Source: Acheta domesticus (Eukaryota; Arthropoda; Insecta; Orthoptera; Gryllidae). Taken from it: a DNA stretch of 64,000 nt. Position 1 is the stretch's first letter, and each line of letters starts with the position of its first letter. The notes under the pieces are model-generated. The model searched no databases, was not told the origin of the DNA, and was given only the letters and a program-made list of their open reading frames with translations. Location of the stretch: positions 156,257,276-156,321,275 of the forward strand of contig JAHLJT010000631.1 of assembly GCA_031308135.1 (NCBI GenBank). Direction: 5' to 3'. Positions 45,431 to 58,474 of this stretch are shown here, piece by piece. The position numbers and the translations under genes were made by a program.

Positions 45431-45689
45431 AAGCGACATTGGCTGTGCAGAGGTAGAAGAGCACGGTGCTTCCAAAAATTCGACTTGTGGCGTTGTCTTT
45501 CGGCTGTCCGGGTGAGGCCGCCTCGAAGTCATTGATGCCAACGTCTCGTGATCATCCTGTCGTGGTCTTCTTCAGGGCTGGAGTGCCTGACAACCCGTGT
45601 GGGGAAGAACCTATAAATGGGGCAGACCGTTAGAAGAGCCAAACCACAAAGAATGTAACGGAAGGTCATATTATGGTATGACAAACATA

Positions 45690-46195
45690 GTAACTCCTTG
45701 ATTGATTGTTTAGTGACTTCGGGCGACAACTGCTTAAGTTATAGGTCCCGTAAGTGTAGAATATGTAGTATCCCGGAGGTGGCGGTCATTTCTACCCACT
45801 GGATGGCGAGGTCCAGCGCCGACCTCGTCGATTTGCGAGCTTTCCCTTTCGGGTGTCTTCCGCCATGGGGGCACCACCCCAACCGGGACAAACTCTAAGC
45901 TCCCGACTGTTCTTCCAATATGTGTGGTAGTGTAGTGCGTGTAAGTGTGTGTAATGAAGGGGTGAGGATAGGTCAAGATGAAGAAGGAATGATCGCGCGC
46001 GGTTCTTGTCCAGTTTGTTAGAATACTGCTCCGGCCTGTTGTTGATCGACGAAACCACGGCAAACTACCGATCAGAGCAGCCGGTCGATAGAATTCTTCA
46101 CAGCGGCAACAGCGGCTGAATTCGTCCTAGCGATGCAGCTAGTGTCGAAAAACCTGCAACTATTAGGCCTCAAACCCTAAGACCTCCGCTCATAT
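45690..46195 (-). repeat. R2-related repeat inside copy A
   Basis: In reverse complement this reads GACCTATCCTCACCCCTTCA, 'CTTACACGCACTACAC' and 'ACTTACGGGACCTATAACTT', the same order as R2 copy 1 (CTATCCTCACGCC, CTTACATGCACTACAC, ATTTACGGGATTAAAGTCAC). At the other end GGTTTGAGGCC (reverse of 46162-46175) is B-box-like. Its counterpart in copy B is 57000-57455. Confidence 0.6.
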
Positions 46196-46920
46196 AAAGC
46201 AACACGCGTTCCTCTAGGGACAAGAAAAAACATATTTTAAGAGACTAGACGGTAATGGTTTTTGAATATTGCGGATAAATGTGCGGATTGTATGTAGCCT
46301 ACTATTTTGTTTGCATCATCATTTCAAAAGTGTAAATGTTGAGTCTTAAATCTTGATGCGTCTCTGAAAACTCAGATATAGCACATTTAATGGGATTTGT
46401 GGCGATGGCGTCTTTATTAATCGAACAAAACCGGCAGTATTTCTCCGTAGCTTATTTCATCTTTAGAGAAATGAAGAATCATAAAATTGACAAAGAATCA
46501 TTTCAGAGTTAAAGGAGTCTAAAATATGTGTAAAGATTGAAACATTTTAATGTTGTAGTTGTACTAAGAATATTTATTTTCATCTTCTGCCTCTCGTCTG
46601 ATTTTTGCTTTGTTTCACGTTTCAAAAGAGTTATTTTAGTTGGTGTGGTTCGGAGCGACAAGAGTTGTCGACAGTTTAAATATAAAATCTTGTGTAACAT
46701 GTAATTCAATTGAGCTGTGTTTGTTTGTGACAATTATATTCCTCTTGCCACCAGGGTTGGAAATGAAAAGAAGGGCATATAATTATTATTCTCATCTATC
46801 TCATTGAAGTATTCGACTTGTCAATATTACAACTTTTTAATGTAATTATTATACAATAACATTCGAGCGATCACGCGGGGTTTGAAATGCCGGCTTTCAA
46901 AATAAAACAGCGCTGCGTTT

Positions 46921-47920
46921 NNNNNNNNNNNNNNNNNNNNNNNNNNNNNNNNNNNNNNNNNNNNNNNNNNNNNNNNNNNNNNNNNNNNNNNNNNNNNNNN
47001 NNNNNNNNNNNNNNNNNNNNNNNNNNNNNNNNNNNNNNNNNNNNNNNNNNNNNNNNNNNNNNNNNNNNNNNNNNNNNNNNNNNNNNNNNNNNNNNNNNNN
47101 NNNNNNNNNNNNNNNNNNNNNNNNNNNNNNNNNNNNNNNNNNNNNNNNNNNNNNNNNNNNNNNNNNNNNNNNNNNNNNNNNNNNNNNNNNNNNNNNNNNN
47201 NNNNNNNNNNNNNNNNNNNNNNNNNNNNNNNNNNNNNNNNNNNNNNNNNNNNNNNNNNNNNNNNNNNNNNNNNNNNNNNNNNNNNNNNNNNNNNNNNNNN
47301 NNNNNNNNNNNNNNNNNNNNNNNNNNNNNNNNNNNNNNNNNNNNNNNNNNNNNNNNNNNNNNNNNNNNNNNNNNNNNNNNNNNNNNNNNNNNNNNNNNNN
47401 NNNNNNNNNNNNNNNNNNNNNNNNNNNNNNNNNNNNNNNNNNNNNNNNNNNNNNNNNNNNNNNNNNNNNNNNNNNNNNNNNNNNNNNNNNNNNNNNNNNN
47501 NNNNNNNNNNNNNNNNNNNNNNNNNNNNNNNNNNNNNNNNNNNNNNNNNNNNNNNNNNNNNNNNNNNNNNNNNNNNNNNNNNNNNNNNNNNNNNNNNNNN
47601 NNNNNNNNNNNNNNNNNNNNNNNNNNNNNNNNNNNNNNNNNNNNNNNNNNNNNNNNNNNNNNNNNNNNNNNNNNNNNNNNNNNNNNNNNNNNNNNNNNNN
47701 NNNNNNNNNNNNNNNNNNNNNNNNNNNNNNNNNNNNNNNNNNNNNNNNNNNNNNNNNNNNNNNNNNNNNNNNNNNNNNNNNNNNNNNNNNNNNNNNNNNN
47801 NNNNNNNNNNNNNNNNNNNNNNNNNNNNNNNNNNNNNNNNNNNNNNNNNNNNNNNNNNNNNNNNNNNNNNNNNNNNNNNNNNNNNNNNNNNNNNNNNNNN
47901 NNNNNNNNNNNNNNNNNNNN
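46921..47920. other. Assembly gap, 1000 N
   Basis: Exactly 1000 undetermined bases, a standard placeholder length, so true distance is unknown. Open frames spanning it are artefacts. Its left edge matches the end of copy B (58190) and its right edge matches the start of copy A (41222), so it hides the junction of the duplication. Confidence 0.98.
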
Positions 47921-48080
47921 CAAAACAAAACAATATCCGCCAAAGAAAATTGGAATAATATCTAAGGTCTCTCCGTGGAAGTCTAAGCTTTTCCCTTCTA
48001 CATGGAAATGCATAAATATGTGTCAAACGGGCACGAAACGTGAAATACTGGATGTGTGGAAACTGGAACAATATCCGATG

Positions 48081-49740
48081 TATTCTCACTGATGTATTCT
48101 CACAAACTGTGTTTTCTCACTGATGATGCTGTGTTTGCCACGTCAGGTGACTTTTATGTCAAAAAATAGCAAAAAACAAAATTTTGTCATATGTGTATGT
48201 AAAAATGTTAAATCTACTTTCGTGTGTAAAGAGATACGTTCCATTCCACTTATACACTGTTAGTTTGTAAAGTTTGGATACGAGACACACTCGTGGAGAA
48301 ATGAAGAGGGCTATATCCAGATTTTGATGAAAATACTCCTATATTGAACTGGACGGGCGGCTCAATGGCTACACTGCAAGTAGGTTTATATGTTGAGGAA
48401 AATTTAAAAAATGAATATAATACATAGGTAATTCGAGTATTGTTTAAGATAATTAACCAGGGTGGGCCATTATATTTTATAACTGTTCTCTTGTGTTTGG
48501 AAATAGGAATGTATGTAAGATTGTGGTGTAAATGTTTAGACAAACTATTTCAAAGATTATCTAGAAAATTTCTCATGCTCACTAAGATAAATAATGGCTA
48601 ATAAAACCATTGTGATTTTCTAATGTAGTAAAACACTGAAGAAAAAAAACGTATATTTCTGTTGGCTATGTGTTTTACAAGGTCATAAAACTTTCATTTA
48701 AGTTGGAGGATTTTCAAGTATGTTTTGTGTATGTTTCTATTTTTTTCTTTTTGTGTGATACAGGGGTTATTTTGTGTATGCAATTTTGTATATATTTATT
48801 TTACAATTGATATTTCTCTGAGTGATATTTGTTGTAAAGCCAGAGTGTTAAGAGAACCAATGCGCCTGATTATAAATATGGATATGATCTGTACACCTTA
48901 TTTTGTTTTGAGATAAAACAAAGGTCAACCATCTCTTCAAAATACAAAATTGACAGATATTTAATTTTACATTTTTTTTGAAAATGACCATCTCTCAATC
49001 TCTCTCTCTATCTTCCTACATCAAAATGCAAAAAATAATCAAAATAAATATATTCAAATTTACATCTATACCTCAAGAAAGCAGAAAAAGAAATCTAACC
49101 ACAATACTCACGTTGTTCATTTGCAAAAGCCACACTCCAATCAATTACTATTTTACGTGTTTTGTGAATCCTTAATAAATACACTTTCTGTGTACATCAG
49201 TAGCAGCATTGACAATGCAGCCGTACCAAATGGGCACCTTTCTCTAAGGCTTGCTTTATTCACACTTACTAATTTCGTCTTTTCCTCAGAAGACACATAT
49301 ACTCCATGGATGCCACAGGGTCATTCCATGCAAAATTTCAGGTTTTCTGACAGCGAGTCTCAGATTTTTTTCGTATTTTATTTCATTAATCTACTAATGA
49401 TGAACAGTTAGAAGACAATTTATGGAATCAATATCTTTAGCAGTTTAGCGACAATTAGGGGTTAAACATGAACGATGACACAATATACTCAATAATGAAA
49501 ATAATTATGACGTTCATAAAATGAATGAAACTTTAAAAACGGGCACCTTATTTTGAAGATAAATGATATTTTAGCTGTTGATAATATATTAAGGTTTGAG
49601 ATATTTGTTTATAATAATAAATGCTAATAAATTAAACAAATACATTTTTCTTCAAAAGTAATATTTTCTTTTCTTTCATATTTTTCACACTGCAAGAAGA
49701 ACCAATAAATAACCATTCTGCAAACAGTCGCGATGGAATC
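48081..49740. other. Unique AT-rich sequence, no feature recognised
   Basis: Short open frames only; no repeat or exon recognised. Confidence 0.45.
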
Positions 49741-50250
49741 TTAAAAAAATGCGTAAGTTATTAAATAAAAAATATACGCGCATTTTTCTCTTAAGGTGGA
49801 AAGTCGCGTGCCCTTGCTCAGCGAGAGGTAGGCAATGTCGTAGGCAGGCACCGCCAAGTTCATTCCCTAGGGATATCCATCGATGCCTTCGAAGGGATCC
49901 TGAAACCAATTTACAGGCTTAGTTTTCGCGTGTTGCTGTTGAGTGATACATCGTGATAGAAAATGCCAAAGATTGTGAATACGTTTAACAGGTTTTGTGC
50001 TGCAATCCATTCGGACTTGAGAAGCACAAAAGTCGGGTGGGTAAGAGAAAGATAACAGAGACGATGCGGAAGAACATACCGAATTTAGTGGTAGGTGAAG
50101 CAATATGAGATCCGTGTCGTCACAAAATATCCAAAATGCCCAATGCAGATCTAAGTGACTCAACTGAAATAGTGAAGTGAAAACGTCAAGTGAAGAGGAG
50201 TACGTAGCCCCAGGAGTTGCAGAGAAAGCCACTATCAACAGTGTAAACAT
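49741..50250 (-). CDS. Secreted or membrane-receptor-like frame with one stop
   Basis: ATG at 50250, with TTCAAA just before it, opens 127 codons to a TAG at 49867-49869. The first ~18 residues (MFTLLIVAFSATPGATYS) look like a signal peptide. The remainder is mixed hydrophobic/polar with five cysteines and a Trp-rich end (KPVNWFQDPFEGIDG). Past the TAG the same frame continues with GMNLAVPAYDIAYLSL and a basic stretch to TAA at 49741, so the TAG may be a disabling mutation or sequence error. The style recalls N-terminal exons of divergent insect ionotropic receptors, but no diagnostic motif is present. Function unknown. Confidence 0.35.
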
Positions 50251-52189
50251 TTTGAATTCACTGGGTCAATCACCATTGCCATTGCGAAAACAAACCCGAG
50301 AGAAATAGAACGCAAGGAGAAAGGTGAGTGCCGTAAATAAAGCAGTTTCTGAATTATTTCATGTGAGTACAGAAAGCAATGAAGGAGAAGAAATGTAGAC
50401 ACAATTCAAAGAAAAAATTTCAAATGTGAAAACAGCTAATGAGAAATATATGATTTTAACGTGTTTACCAAAACGCTGGCGTGAACAAAAAATAATGGTC
50501 GAATTTGGCGTATCTCTTCATGTAGCTCGTACGGCAAAATTAACACCTCGAGAAGTAGTTTTGCGAAATCCACCATCGCGCCGTGGAGGAAACAAGTAAC
50601 GCCGAGTGCTGACGAAGAGCGCTGGGGCGAGCAGCTGAGATGAGTTCGTTCACGGAGCGCCGGCAAGTCACTTTTATTCATAACTTTAAAACCATTCAAG
50701 ATTCCATGATGAAATTTACAGAGTAGCTTGAAATTTTTCTTCCGAAATTTAAGAATTTAAAAATATTACATTTCCATTTATTGCATTTTTTAGAATTTGT
50801 TTACTTCCTAATTGTTAAAGACTCACGGTAAAATAATATCTTTAGTGTAAAATTATCCTTTACATTTCTTCTACAAATACTGTCACTTTCATATTTTTTG
50901 CTTGTTTGCATATCATCGGAAAAATCATAACGGAATGTCTACAGACTGCTAACCTAATATTTCAAGTGCCCAATGTTGCTAAACATTGGCTGATAAGACA
51001 AAAATATTTTACCTGGTTCATGCAGGTATCATGATAAATAAGATGGCAAAATATTTTTAAATTCTGAGATGTAGTGCCTGATTTCCTACTTTTTTTACAT
51101 GGAATTACCCCCACACAATGATGGATTCAGCAGATTATAAAATACATGCACCTATGTCTACTTCAAGGAGGATTGGTTTGAGCCACTTCACTTCACACTA
51201 TGTCTTTTCCCCTCAAAGCCTGTATTTTGAATTTTTGTCCACATTTCTCTCTATTTTTTAGCCGTACAATTGCTATAAAACAATTACACAAAAATTATTC
51301 CTTAACTAATTGTTCTACAATTTGATCTACAATATCAATATCTTACTTGAATTTAGAGCTAACTCCCTGCCTCACTACTACAGTGACAGTCCTTTCATCT
51401 CCAGGAATCTGGGTTGTCCCATCGATGGCCAAAGATTGTACACTCCCATCAGATTCCGAGAGGTACTACCTCCCGTTTACAGCACGACTACATCATAACA
51501 TCCACCTTTGCAAAACCTTGTTTGCGCCTTCAAATCCGGCAAAAAATGAGAGTCCCGGAGTTTTTCCTGTAATATCAACTTCAGCCATGCTGATTGCTCA
51601 CGCGATTGAAGCGTTCTCCTCCCTGGTTGCTGGAACCTCTCTCATCACGACACCATTCAAATGATGGTGCCTGTGTATGTAACTCGTTCCGACTCACAGG
51701 TTGGGACGGAAGGTCACAAAGTAGTCATTCGTTTTGTATCTCGTTATTCTCTTGACCCTTATCTTTAAATTGTTTTTCTTTAACGAACACAATAACAATG
51801 AAATTTCTGACTGAAATATTTGCCTATCTTGTTCGAAGTGTCTTTCCCTTTTCATAACTCAATAACTGCGTTTTAAATTTTATTTATTCTATATTAAAGC
51901 ACAACACTCAATCAAATTTACTGATCGCAAGACTACAGAAGAAACATATCCCAGAACAGATAATAATTATTTACGATATAAATGTCGTAAAGAATTTGAT
52001 TACTATACAAGATTGGAAAATTGCCAAGCGAGGCTGTTAGGCCACGTACGTTATTATAACAATATTAAAGATATTTATTTAGTATATAATGGAATTTTTA
52101 AGTCAAAATTAAATATTGAAACGAATTATTATAATAGTATTATTATTATAATACGTTTAACAAATGAAGCGGCGGCCGACCCTGTTCAA
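50251..52189. other. Mostly unique sequence
   Basis: A 105-codon frame (51347-51664, plus) and an 87-codon frame (50436-50699, minus) are open but unrecognised, with no matching splice signals. The rest is AT-rich. Confidence 0.4.
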
Positions 52190-53240
52190 TAGCGCGGCAG
52201 TTATGGCCGTTGCTGCTTGACCCGTTCCGAACGGTTCAGCGCGCCAGCGAGAGCTGGAGTGTGATCATGGGATAGTCAGTGGGTAAGAGCACTCGGTAAG
52301 ATACGGACAGACGCGTTGGATGGAGTGATTTTGGATAGTAATCTCGGGACTGAGGAAACGTTAAGTGTAATATTGGACAGTGGACATAGTAATAACAGTG
52401 TGTACATGAATACGATGAATATTCGACAGCTAACCGGAGTTCGAAATATGAAGAACTGAGCAAGTGCGAAATATCAGTTGGGGAGCTAGTTTCGCCACGT
52501 TTCGGTGCATGTGATTATAAGACATTCGGCGAGGACTGGAAATTGAGTGCTTATGAGCAGCGTATCCACCGACTAGACAGTGTGAAAGGGATGGACAAAA
52601 TAAACATAAACAGTGCTCAGAAGAAAAGTGTTTTGGAGGGAGCATTTTACGGAGGCGCGTGGGCCCCGAGTTGCCAGCAGCGGCGTCCGGCCGTGGCTCC
52701 GGGTAACGACGCCGACCGAGGGCAGCCGAGCAATGTCGATCTGGAGGGGGGAAGGCGCCTCGCCTGGAAGCTAAATGAATCGCCCACATAAAATATCAGA
52801 TTTTCTTTTTCCCTTTTTATGTGTGGAATAGTGTTTTAAGAATAAAGAGGGAGTGTGGTTGTGATTTGTTAGCAGTCAATATTAGAAACAGGGAAAGTGC
52901 AGCTGTGGTTTGTTAACATGTAATATTAGAAAAGTGGAGAAATGTCACACCGAGTGTATGAATCGCTGTAAAATAAAGTATTGTCCAGGTTGTTTATATT
53001 TCAGTGTGTGTGTATTTCTGATGAATGTGCCAAAACCCAGAACCCATTCGCGAACAAAGATCACTTGTCCCACCCATAAAAACATTGTTGAAATGAACTC
53101 GAAAGAGAACGTTTCAATATATTTTAAAAAATTATTGCCAATTCTATTGCGCAGAATGGAAGTTAAAGAAACATCTTGGACGGAACGGGAAAGTAAACGG
53201 ACAAAATTAAATGTTGAAAAATTAACCTTGATCTATTAAT
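52190..53240 (+). other. Promoter-like GC patch, then an open frame
   Basis: 52190-52790 is moderately GC-rich. A ~53-bp segment is repeated at about 52857-52950 (TTTGTTAGCAG...AATATTAGAAA and TTTGTTAACATGTAATATTAG). AATAAA-type signals occur at about 52842 and 52972. A 109-codon Lys/Arg-rich frame (52910-53239) follows and is unrecognised. Copy A lacks this block. A retroelement 5' region (LTR then gag) is possible but no primer-binding site is clear. Confidence 0.25.
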
Positions 53241-53656
53241 AATATTTTTGCAACAATAATAATAAAAATGTTATCAACATTGAATTTTCCGTAATATGAG
53301 TTTCACATATGTCAGAAAAATAGATTTCCTTTATATTGCACTTGCCATACTCCCTCGCATTGTATCAACTTTATTTATATTAATTATTTTAATGAAATAC
53401 TATTTATTATAAACAAATATATATGGTACAAATTTGTGTTTGCTTCATACCAATAGAAACTTGATCTCCGTTTCATGACGGAGTTTTCAAAGAAATTTAA
53501 CCGCATATTCTAAATGGCACTTAGATCTTGTTAGAGTTGTATTTACTCTCTACTTTACCGACTTTACTACGCATACAGTACAAAATACGTCCAGTTGCAT
53601 GTCAAACTTTTAATGTCTATTGCAGGCCACAGTTTTCAAGCACGTTGGTAGAATAT

Positions 53657-54402
53657 CAACAGCTCACTGGTAGAATATCAACAGCTCACTACAAAAAATT
53701 CACATACAATTCATGTACATCACTCTACAAGAGTTTGCCAGATGACATTAAACGATTAAATTCGAAAGAAAAGTTTAAGTCCCAAGTAAAATCTTTTCTG
53801 CTGCATAACTGTTTCTATACAATTCGAGATTATACTAAGTATCAAAAGGAAAGTAACATTAATTTTAAGAATGATAGTTAATGTAATTATTTATCATTTG
53901 GACTGTATAATTCTAAAGAACCTGTAACAAGTCCTGAACCACAGCTTCTGAGTTGATGGCCCCCATCTCGATCAGGTTTTTCGTCCAATTTCCCTGATAC
54001 TTTGAGCAAATACTGAGATGGTCCCTTGTTTTTCTTCTGGACATTAATGTAACTTCATTATTTGTGCACGTCTTCTGAATTTCAGTGGGAAATATAGTTA
54101 TTGAAATTATTGTTTTTGATATTGTCGCGACAAAAAGTAATATTCTTTCATGAAGAACATGATGAGGGTTAAGGGCACAAATTCATAGCTAATTTACCTT
54201 GAAAATATATATTTATTATATAGGAGCAAATATTTTTTGTCAACAAAACTTGAAAAACCGCTCTTTGTTCTGTATTCAAAATTCGACTAGAATATGGTTT
54301 AGAATAGAGATCACTGAATTATGAACACGTGCACAAATTTCACTTCTCCCTATAGCTCGTCACACATAGTTTTAAACTGTTTTTGACGTAAATAAATAAA
54401 TA
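53657..54402 (+). mobile_element. LINE 3' fragment inserted only in copy B
   Basis: 746 bp absent from copy A, whose empty site lies at about 42642-42650. The insert ends in AAATAAATAAATAAAT and is bordered by a short AATAT repeat (53652-53656 and 54403-54407), a tentative target duplication. A 22-bp segment (GGTAGAATATCAACAGCTCA plus CT) is duplicated at the left edge. It carries the C-terminus of a LINE protein. Confidence 0.7.
53691..53881 (+). pseudogene. Non-LTR retrotransposon ORF2, C-terminal fragment
   Basis: The frame reads LYKSLPDDIKRL ... KEKFKSQVKSFLLHNCFYTI and ends at TAA (53879-53881). The pattern L-Y-x-x-L-P-x-x-I-K, then F-K-x(2)-V/L-K-x-F-L-L and C-F-Y, is the usual C-terminal tail of insect non-LTR retrotransposon polyproteins, downstream of the reverse transcriptase. 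All catalytic parts are missing, so the copy is 5'-truncated and inactive, although this last stretch has no stop and may be young. Confidence 0.7.
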
Positions 54403-55654
54403 AATATTTTCCACACGTTTGATCAACACCTATCATGTATCCTGATGCGTAGATCACGACTACATTGTTCAAGAGTTTCCCCTCGATTTTCAATACTTTC
54501 CCAATATTTACAATGAATGGAAAACAAATTGACTGACACATTTTTAGTGATCATCCCCTACAAGTCACTATTGTTTGCTTATTTTAATAGATTTGTTTAC
54601 CATAAATTGTGTAAATACATCGAGCATGAAAGGAAAATGCCGACATGTCAACTTTGTTCATCTGACATAAGTCTACGGTTTGTAAACATATTACTTCATA
54701 CTAAAGCAAAATTATTTTTCAGGTAAATTCAGTGAAATTAGGATTTATTTCTTCTCAAACCTCTCTTATTGATTCGAAAACCTTGATTCATGAAATAAGA
54801 GTGAATGAAAAACGAAGTATATCTGACCACACCATCACCATCTGGATTTCATATTTCCCTCCTGTTCGCTAATAATCTCTTCTAAACTTGGAACCCCTTT
54901 ATATAAATAATAAGAAGAAATATTTTGTTATTGAAATTTCATATAATAACACTCCTCTTCTTTCAAGTGACAATTTGATTTCTAAAACAATGATGTTTTT
55001 GCTGTAGCGTGACGAAACAACTCAAGACTCAAGTTTTATATGCATTGAACAAAAAGTTTCTGAAAACAATGTAAAGGGGTAGGAATGCTCGCATATTTCT
55101 TAAGAAGGTATCTGAAATACTGAGTGACACGTTAAACATTTTTCAGTACTGAAATATGTGAAATAGAACCTACAAGATCGGGTCAGTATTCAAGAAGTCG
55201 AAATGACGCCTGGCGGGCGTTCTAGGTAAATTCAATAATTGTTCATGAAACATGTTTATTACACGATTCAGTTTTTTTATATACTGTAAATAATTGAAAT
55301 TGATGAAAAGTCACAAAATCACAAAATTCTATCTTCAGAAACCAAGAAGTTGTAAGGAATGCTCGGAGATGAAATGACGCCTCTGGGCGTTCTAGTGTTA
55401 AAGAGGAAAATTGAAGGATTCAAGACAAAGATGTCCAAAATATTTTTAAAAGGAAAGTGGCAATGTACGCTATTACTTTACCGCCTTAGTGTCTTAATGA
55501 AGTACATTACCACGCTAGGACGGTAAAGTACGTCATTACGAAACTGATTACAATGACATAATGTTTGACTTTACCTAACGAAAGTGGATAAATGTATATA
55601 TCGCTTCTAATTAACCGAAGTACGGACAGAAAACCATCTGCATAATACGACTTA

Positions 55655-56800
55655 CCAGGTGACTTCATACTCGCTTACTTCGATCTGCGACGGAAGTACG
55701 AGTGCTCTCACACAACCCGCTCATCTCCCTGCCAGTCCCTGCCTCGTACGCGCAATCTGCGAAGTGCCGGCGGCGGCGCGGCGCGGGTGGAGGCGTCAGG
55801 GATGGGGAGGCAGAGCTCCGGAACCAGGGCGCTGATGTATTCCTTCATCGTTCGAGATGGGAGGGGGATTCTTTTAATAATCCCCGGCGATTAGCAATCC
55901 CGACCGAGGCGCTAATTGACTAAGAGAATGGGAGCGGGATTCCGGGGGAGACGAGGAGCCATCCCGAGCTGGGGCGGGGGCGGGGGCGGTGCTGGCGCAG
56001 GGGCTGCGGGGGCGGCGACGAAGGCCCAGGCAGCCGCACCGAAGGCGCTGCAAGCACAGAGGAAGATACCAGAAACGGGAAACTGAGATAGGGAAACTGC
56101 GAAACTGTTCGAGGAGAAACGTAAGAGAAGAAGCAGAGGAGAAAAGCAGAAATCATAAGAAGAAGAAGAAAAACAAGTCAGTCAAATGAATACATAGTAT
56201 ACCGCAACAGAAATATTGATGGCTGACAAGTAATAGATAAGGAATAGGGGGAAAATTAAAAGACGTTAGTAGAGTGTCGAAAAACGAAAGCAAAATTCTG
56301 GAAAAGGATTTTGATACTGTGATAAGAGAGGGCATGGCAAAGCAATATCAGGGAAGGCAGCAGCTGCGGAGGCGGTGCCGGCGCTTTAGCTGCGTGCTAT
56401 CGCCCCTTCTCGCTCCCCCCCCTCTTTCTCCTGCCCCTCGCTGAGCCTCCCCTCCTCTCCGCCCTCGCGCGACTGTATCGACAGCGATTAGAGGAGAGCG
56501 CGGCGCTGCGGCGACGTGATAATTGTTCCCTCGCAACTAGGTTAATTAGCCGTTTTAGCGGGAAATCCGAGTTTCACCAAGGAGTGAGAAAAGAGAACTG
56601 AAGTTCTAATGTATTTATCTTCTGTGTCTACCGGCTCCTCATTATAATTCTAATTGTTTTGCGTCCCCGGCAGCCCAGAGGATTTCTTGAGCGGTGGTGG
56701 GAGGGGAAGGTTCCTACGATCTGCATTTACTGAAAGCGACATTGGCTGTGCAGAGGTAGAAGAGCACGGTGCTTCCGAAAATTCGACTTGTGGCGTTGTC
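55655..56800. promoter_or_regulatory. GC-rich conserved block, copy B
   Basis: Counterpart of 44340-45430. The stretches around TAATAATCCCCGGCGATTAG (about 55877) and GGTTAATTAGCC (about 56540) are unchanged. Differences are a few substitutions and small indels, for example a shortened GGCGG run near 56010. Regulatory function is an inference from relative conservation only. Confidence 0.35.
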
Positions 56801-56999
56801 TCTCGGCTGTCCGGGTGAGGGCCGCCTCGAAGTCATTGATGCCAACGTCTCGATCATCCTGTCGTGGTCTTCTTCAGGGCTGGAGTGCCTGACAACCAGT
56901 GTAGGGAAGAACCTAGAAGTGGGGCAGAACGTAGAAGAGCCAAACCACAAAGAAAGTAACGGAAGGTCAGATTATGGTATGACAAAAATAGTAACTCCT

Positions 57000-57455
57000 T
57001 GATTGATTGTTTAGTGACTTCGGGCGACAACTGCTTAAGTTATAGGTCCCGTAAGTGTAGAATATGTAGTATCCCGGGAGGTGGCGGTGATTTCTTCTCA
57101 CTGGATGGCGAGGTCCAGCGCCGACCTCGTCGATTTGCAGAGCTTTCCCCTTTCGGGTGTCTTCCGCCAGTGGGGCACCGCCCCAACCGGGACAAGCTCT
57201 AAGCTCCCGACTGATCTTCCAATGCGAGTGGTAGTGTAGTGCGTGTAAGTGTGTGTAATGAAGGGGTGAGGATAGGTCAAGGATGAAGAAGGAATGATCG
57301 CGCGCGGTTCTTGTCCAGTTTGTTAGAATATTGCTCCGGCCTGTTGTTGATCGACGAAACCACGGCTGAATTCACGACATAGCGGCTGAATTCGTCCTAG
57401 CGATGCATCTAGTGTCGAAAAACCTGCAACTATTAGGTCTCAAACCCTATGACAT
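57000..57455 (-). repeat. R2-related repeat inside copy B
   Basis: Counterpart of 45690-46195 with a ~30-bp deletion/rearrangement near 57365-57385, where CACGGCTGAATTC replaces a longer stretch of copy A. Confidence 0.6.
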
Positions 57456-58474
57456 CCCGCTCATATAAAACAACACGCGTTCCTCTAGGGACAAGAAAAA
57501 CATATTTTAAAAGACTAGACGGTAATGTTTTCGAATATTGCGGATTGAATGGGCGGAGTGAATGTAGCCTACTATTTTGTTTGCATCATTTCAAAAAGTG
57601 TAAATGTTGAGTCCTAAATCTTGATTGCGTCTCTGAAAACTGATTCCATATTCAAATATAGCACATTTAATGGGATTTGTAGCGATGGTGTCTTTATTAA
57701 TCGAACAAAACCGGCATTTCTCCGTAGCTTATTTCATCTTTAAAGAAAATGAAGAATCATAAAAATTGAGAAAGAATATTTCAAGTTAAAGGATTAAATT
57801 TGTGTAAAAGATTGAAACATTTTAATTTGTAGTTGTACTAAGAATATTTATTTTCATCTTCTGCCTCTCGTCTGATTTTTTGCTTTCTTTCACGTTTCAA
57901 AAGAGTTATTTTAGTTGGTGTGGTTCGGAGCGACAAGCCTTGTCGACAGTTTAAATATAAAATCTTGTGTAACATGTAATTTAATTGAGCTGTGTTTGTT
58001 TGTGAAAATTATATTCCTCTTGCCACCAGGGTTGGAAATGAAAAGAAGGGCGTATAAATTATTATTCTCATCATCTCATTGAAGTATTCGACTTATCAAA
58101 TATTACAACTTTTTTAATGTAATTATTATAACATTCGAGCGATCACGCGGGGTTTTGAAATGCCGGCTTTCAAAATAAAACTGCGCTGCGCCTTGATGTT
58201 TGGACTCGGCATGACGAGAAGCCAGGTATTCTCTAGTAATATTTTGAGACACAAGATACCGGTAACGTTTTCTCCAAGACCCACTCATATTTGCGCCAAA
58301 TTTCAGCTAAGTGACTAACGTCATCACTCTTTACTCTACGCGGCATAAACACCGCCATGCGATGGCGCCTGTTCCAGTTTTATCCCGAGTGTGAAGAATA
58401 TAAGTATATTTTATATATTTTTGTAATAAAATGTCATAATAATGTGGCTATGAATACCGATGGTATTCATTGCC

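Larger units (their letters stand above)
41222..46920 (+). repeat. Segmental duplication, copy A (two aligned blocks)
   Basis: Block A1 (41222-41550) aligns with 47921-48080 and block A2 (42415-46920) aligns with 53424-58190, both in direct orientation. Alignment is close, with scattered substitutions and small indels, apart from separate LINE-type insertions in each copy. 41551-42414 has no counterpart that I can see. The copy runs into the 1000-N gap at a point equivalent to 58190. Either a diverged tandem duplication or two haplotypes joined in the assembly. Confidence 0.85.
47921..58190 (+). repeat. Segmental duplication, copy B (two aligned blocks)
   Basis: 47921-48080 matches A1; 53424-58190 matches A2. 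Between them lie about 5.3 kb (48081-53423) not seen in copy A, where the corresponding distance is under 1 kb. Copy B lacks the 431-bp insertion of copy A and has its own 746-bp insertion at 53657-54402. Confidence 0.85.

Noticed and set aside
46827..48092. Very long open frames (348-420 codons) on both strands
   Set aside because: They span the 1000-N gap; the openness comes from undetermined bases.
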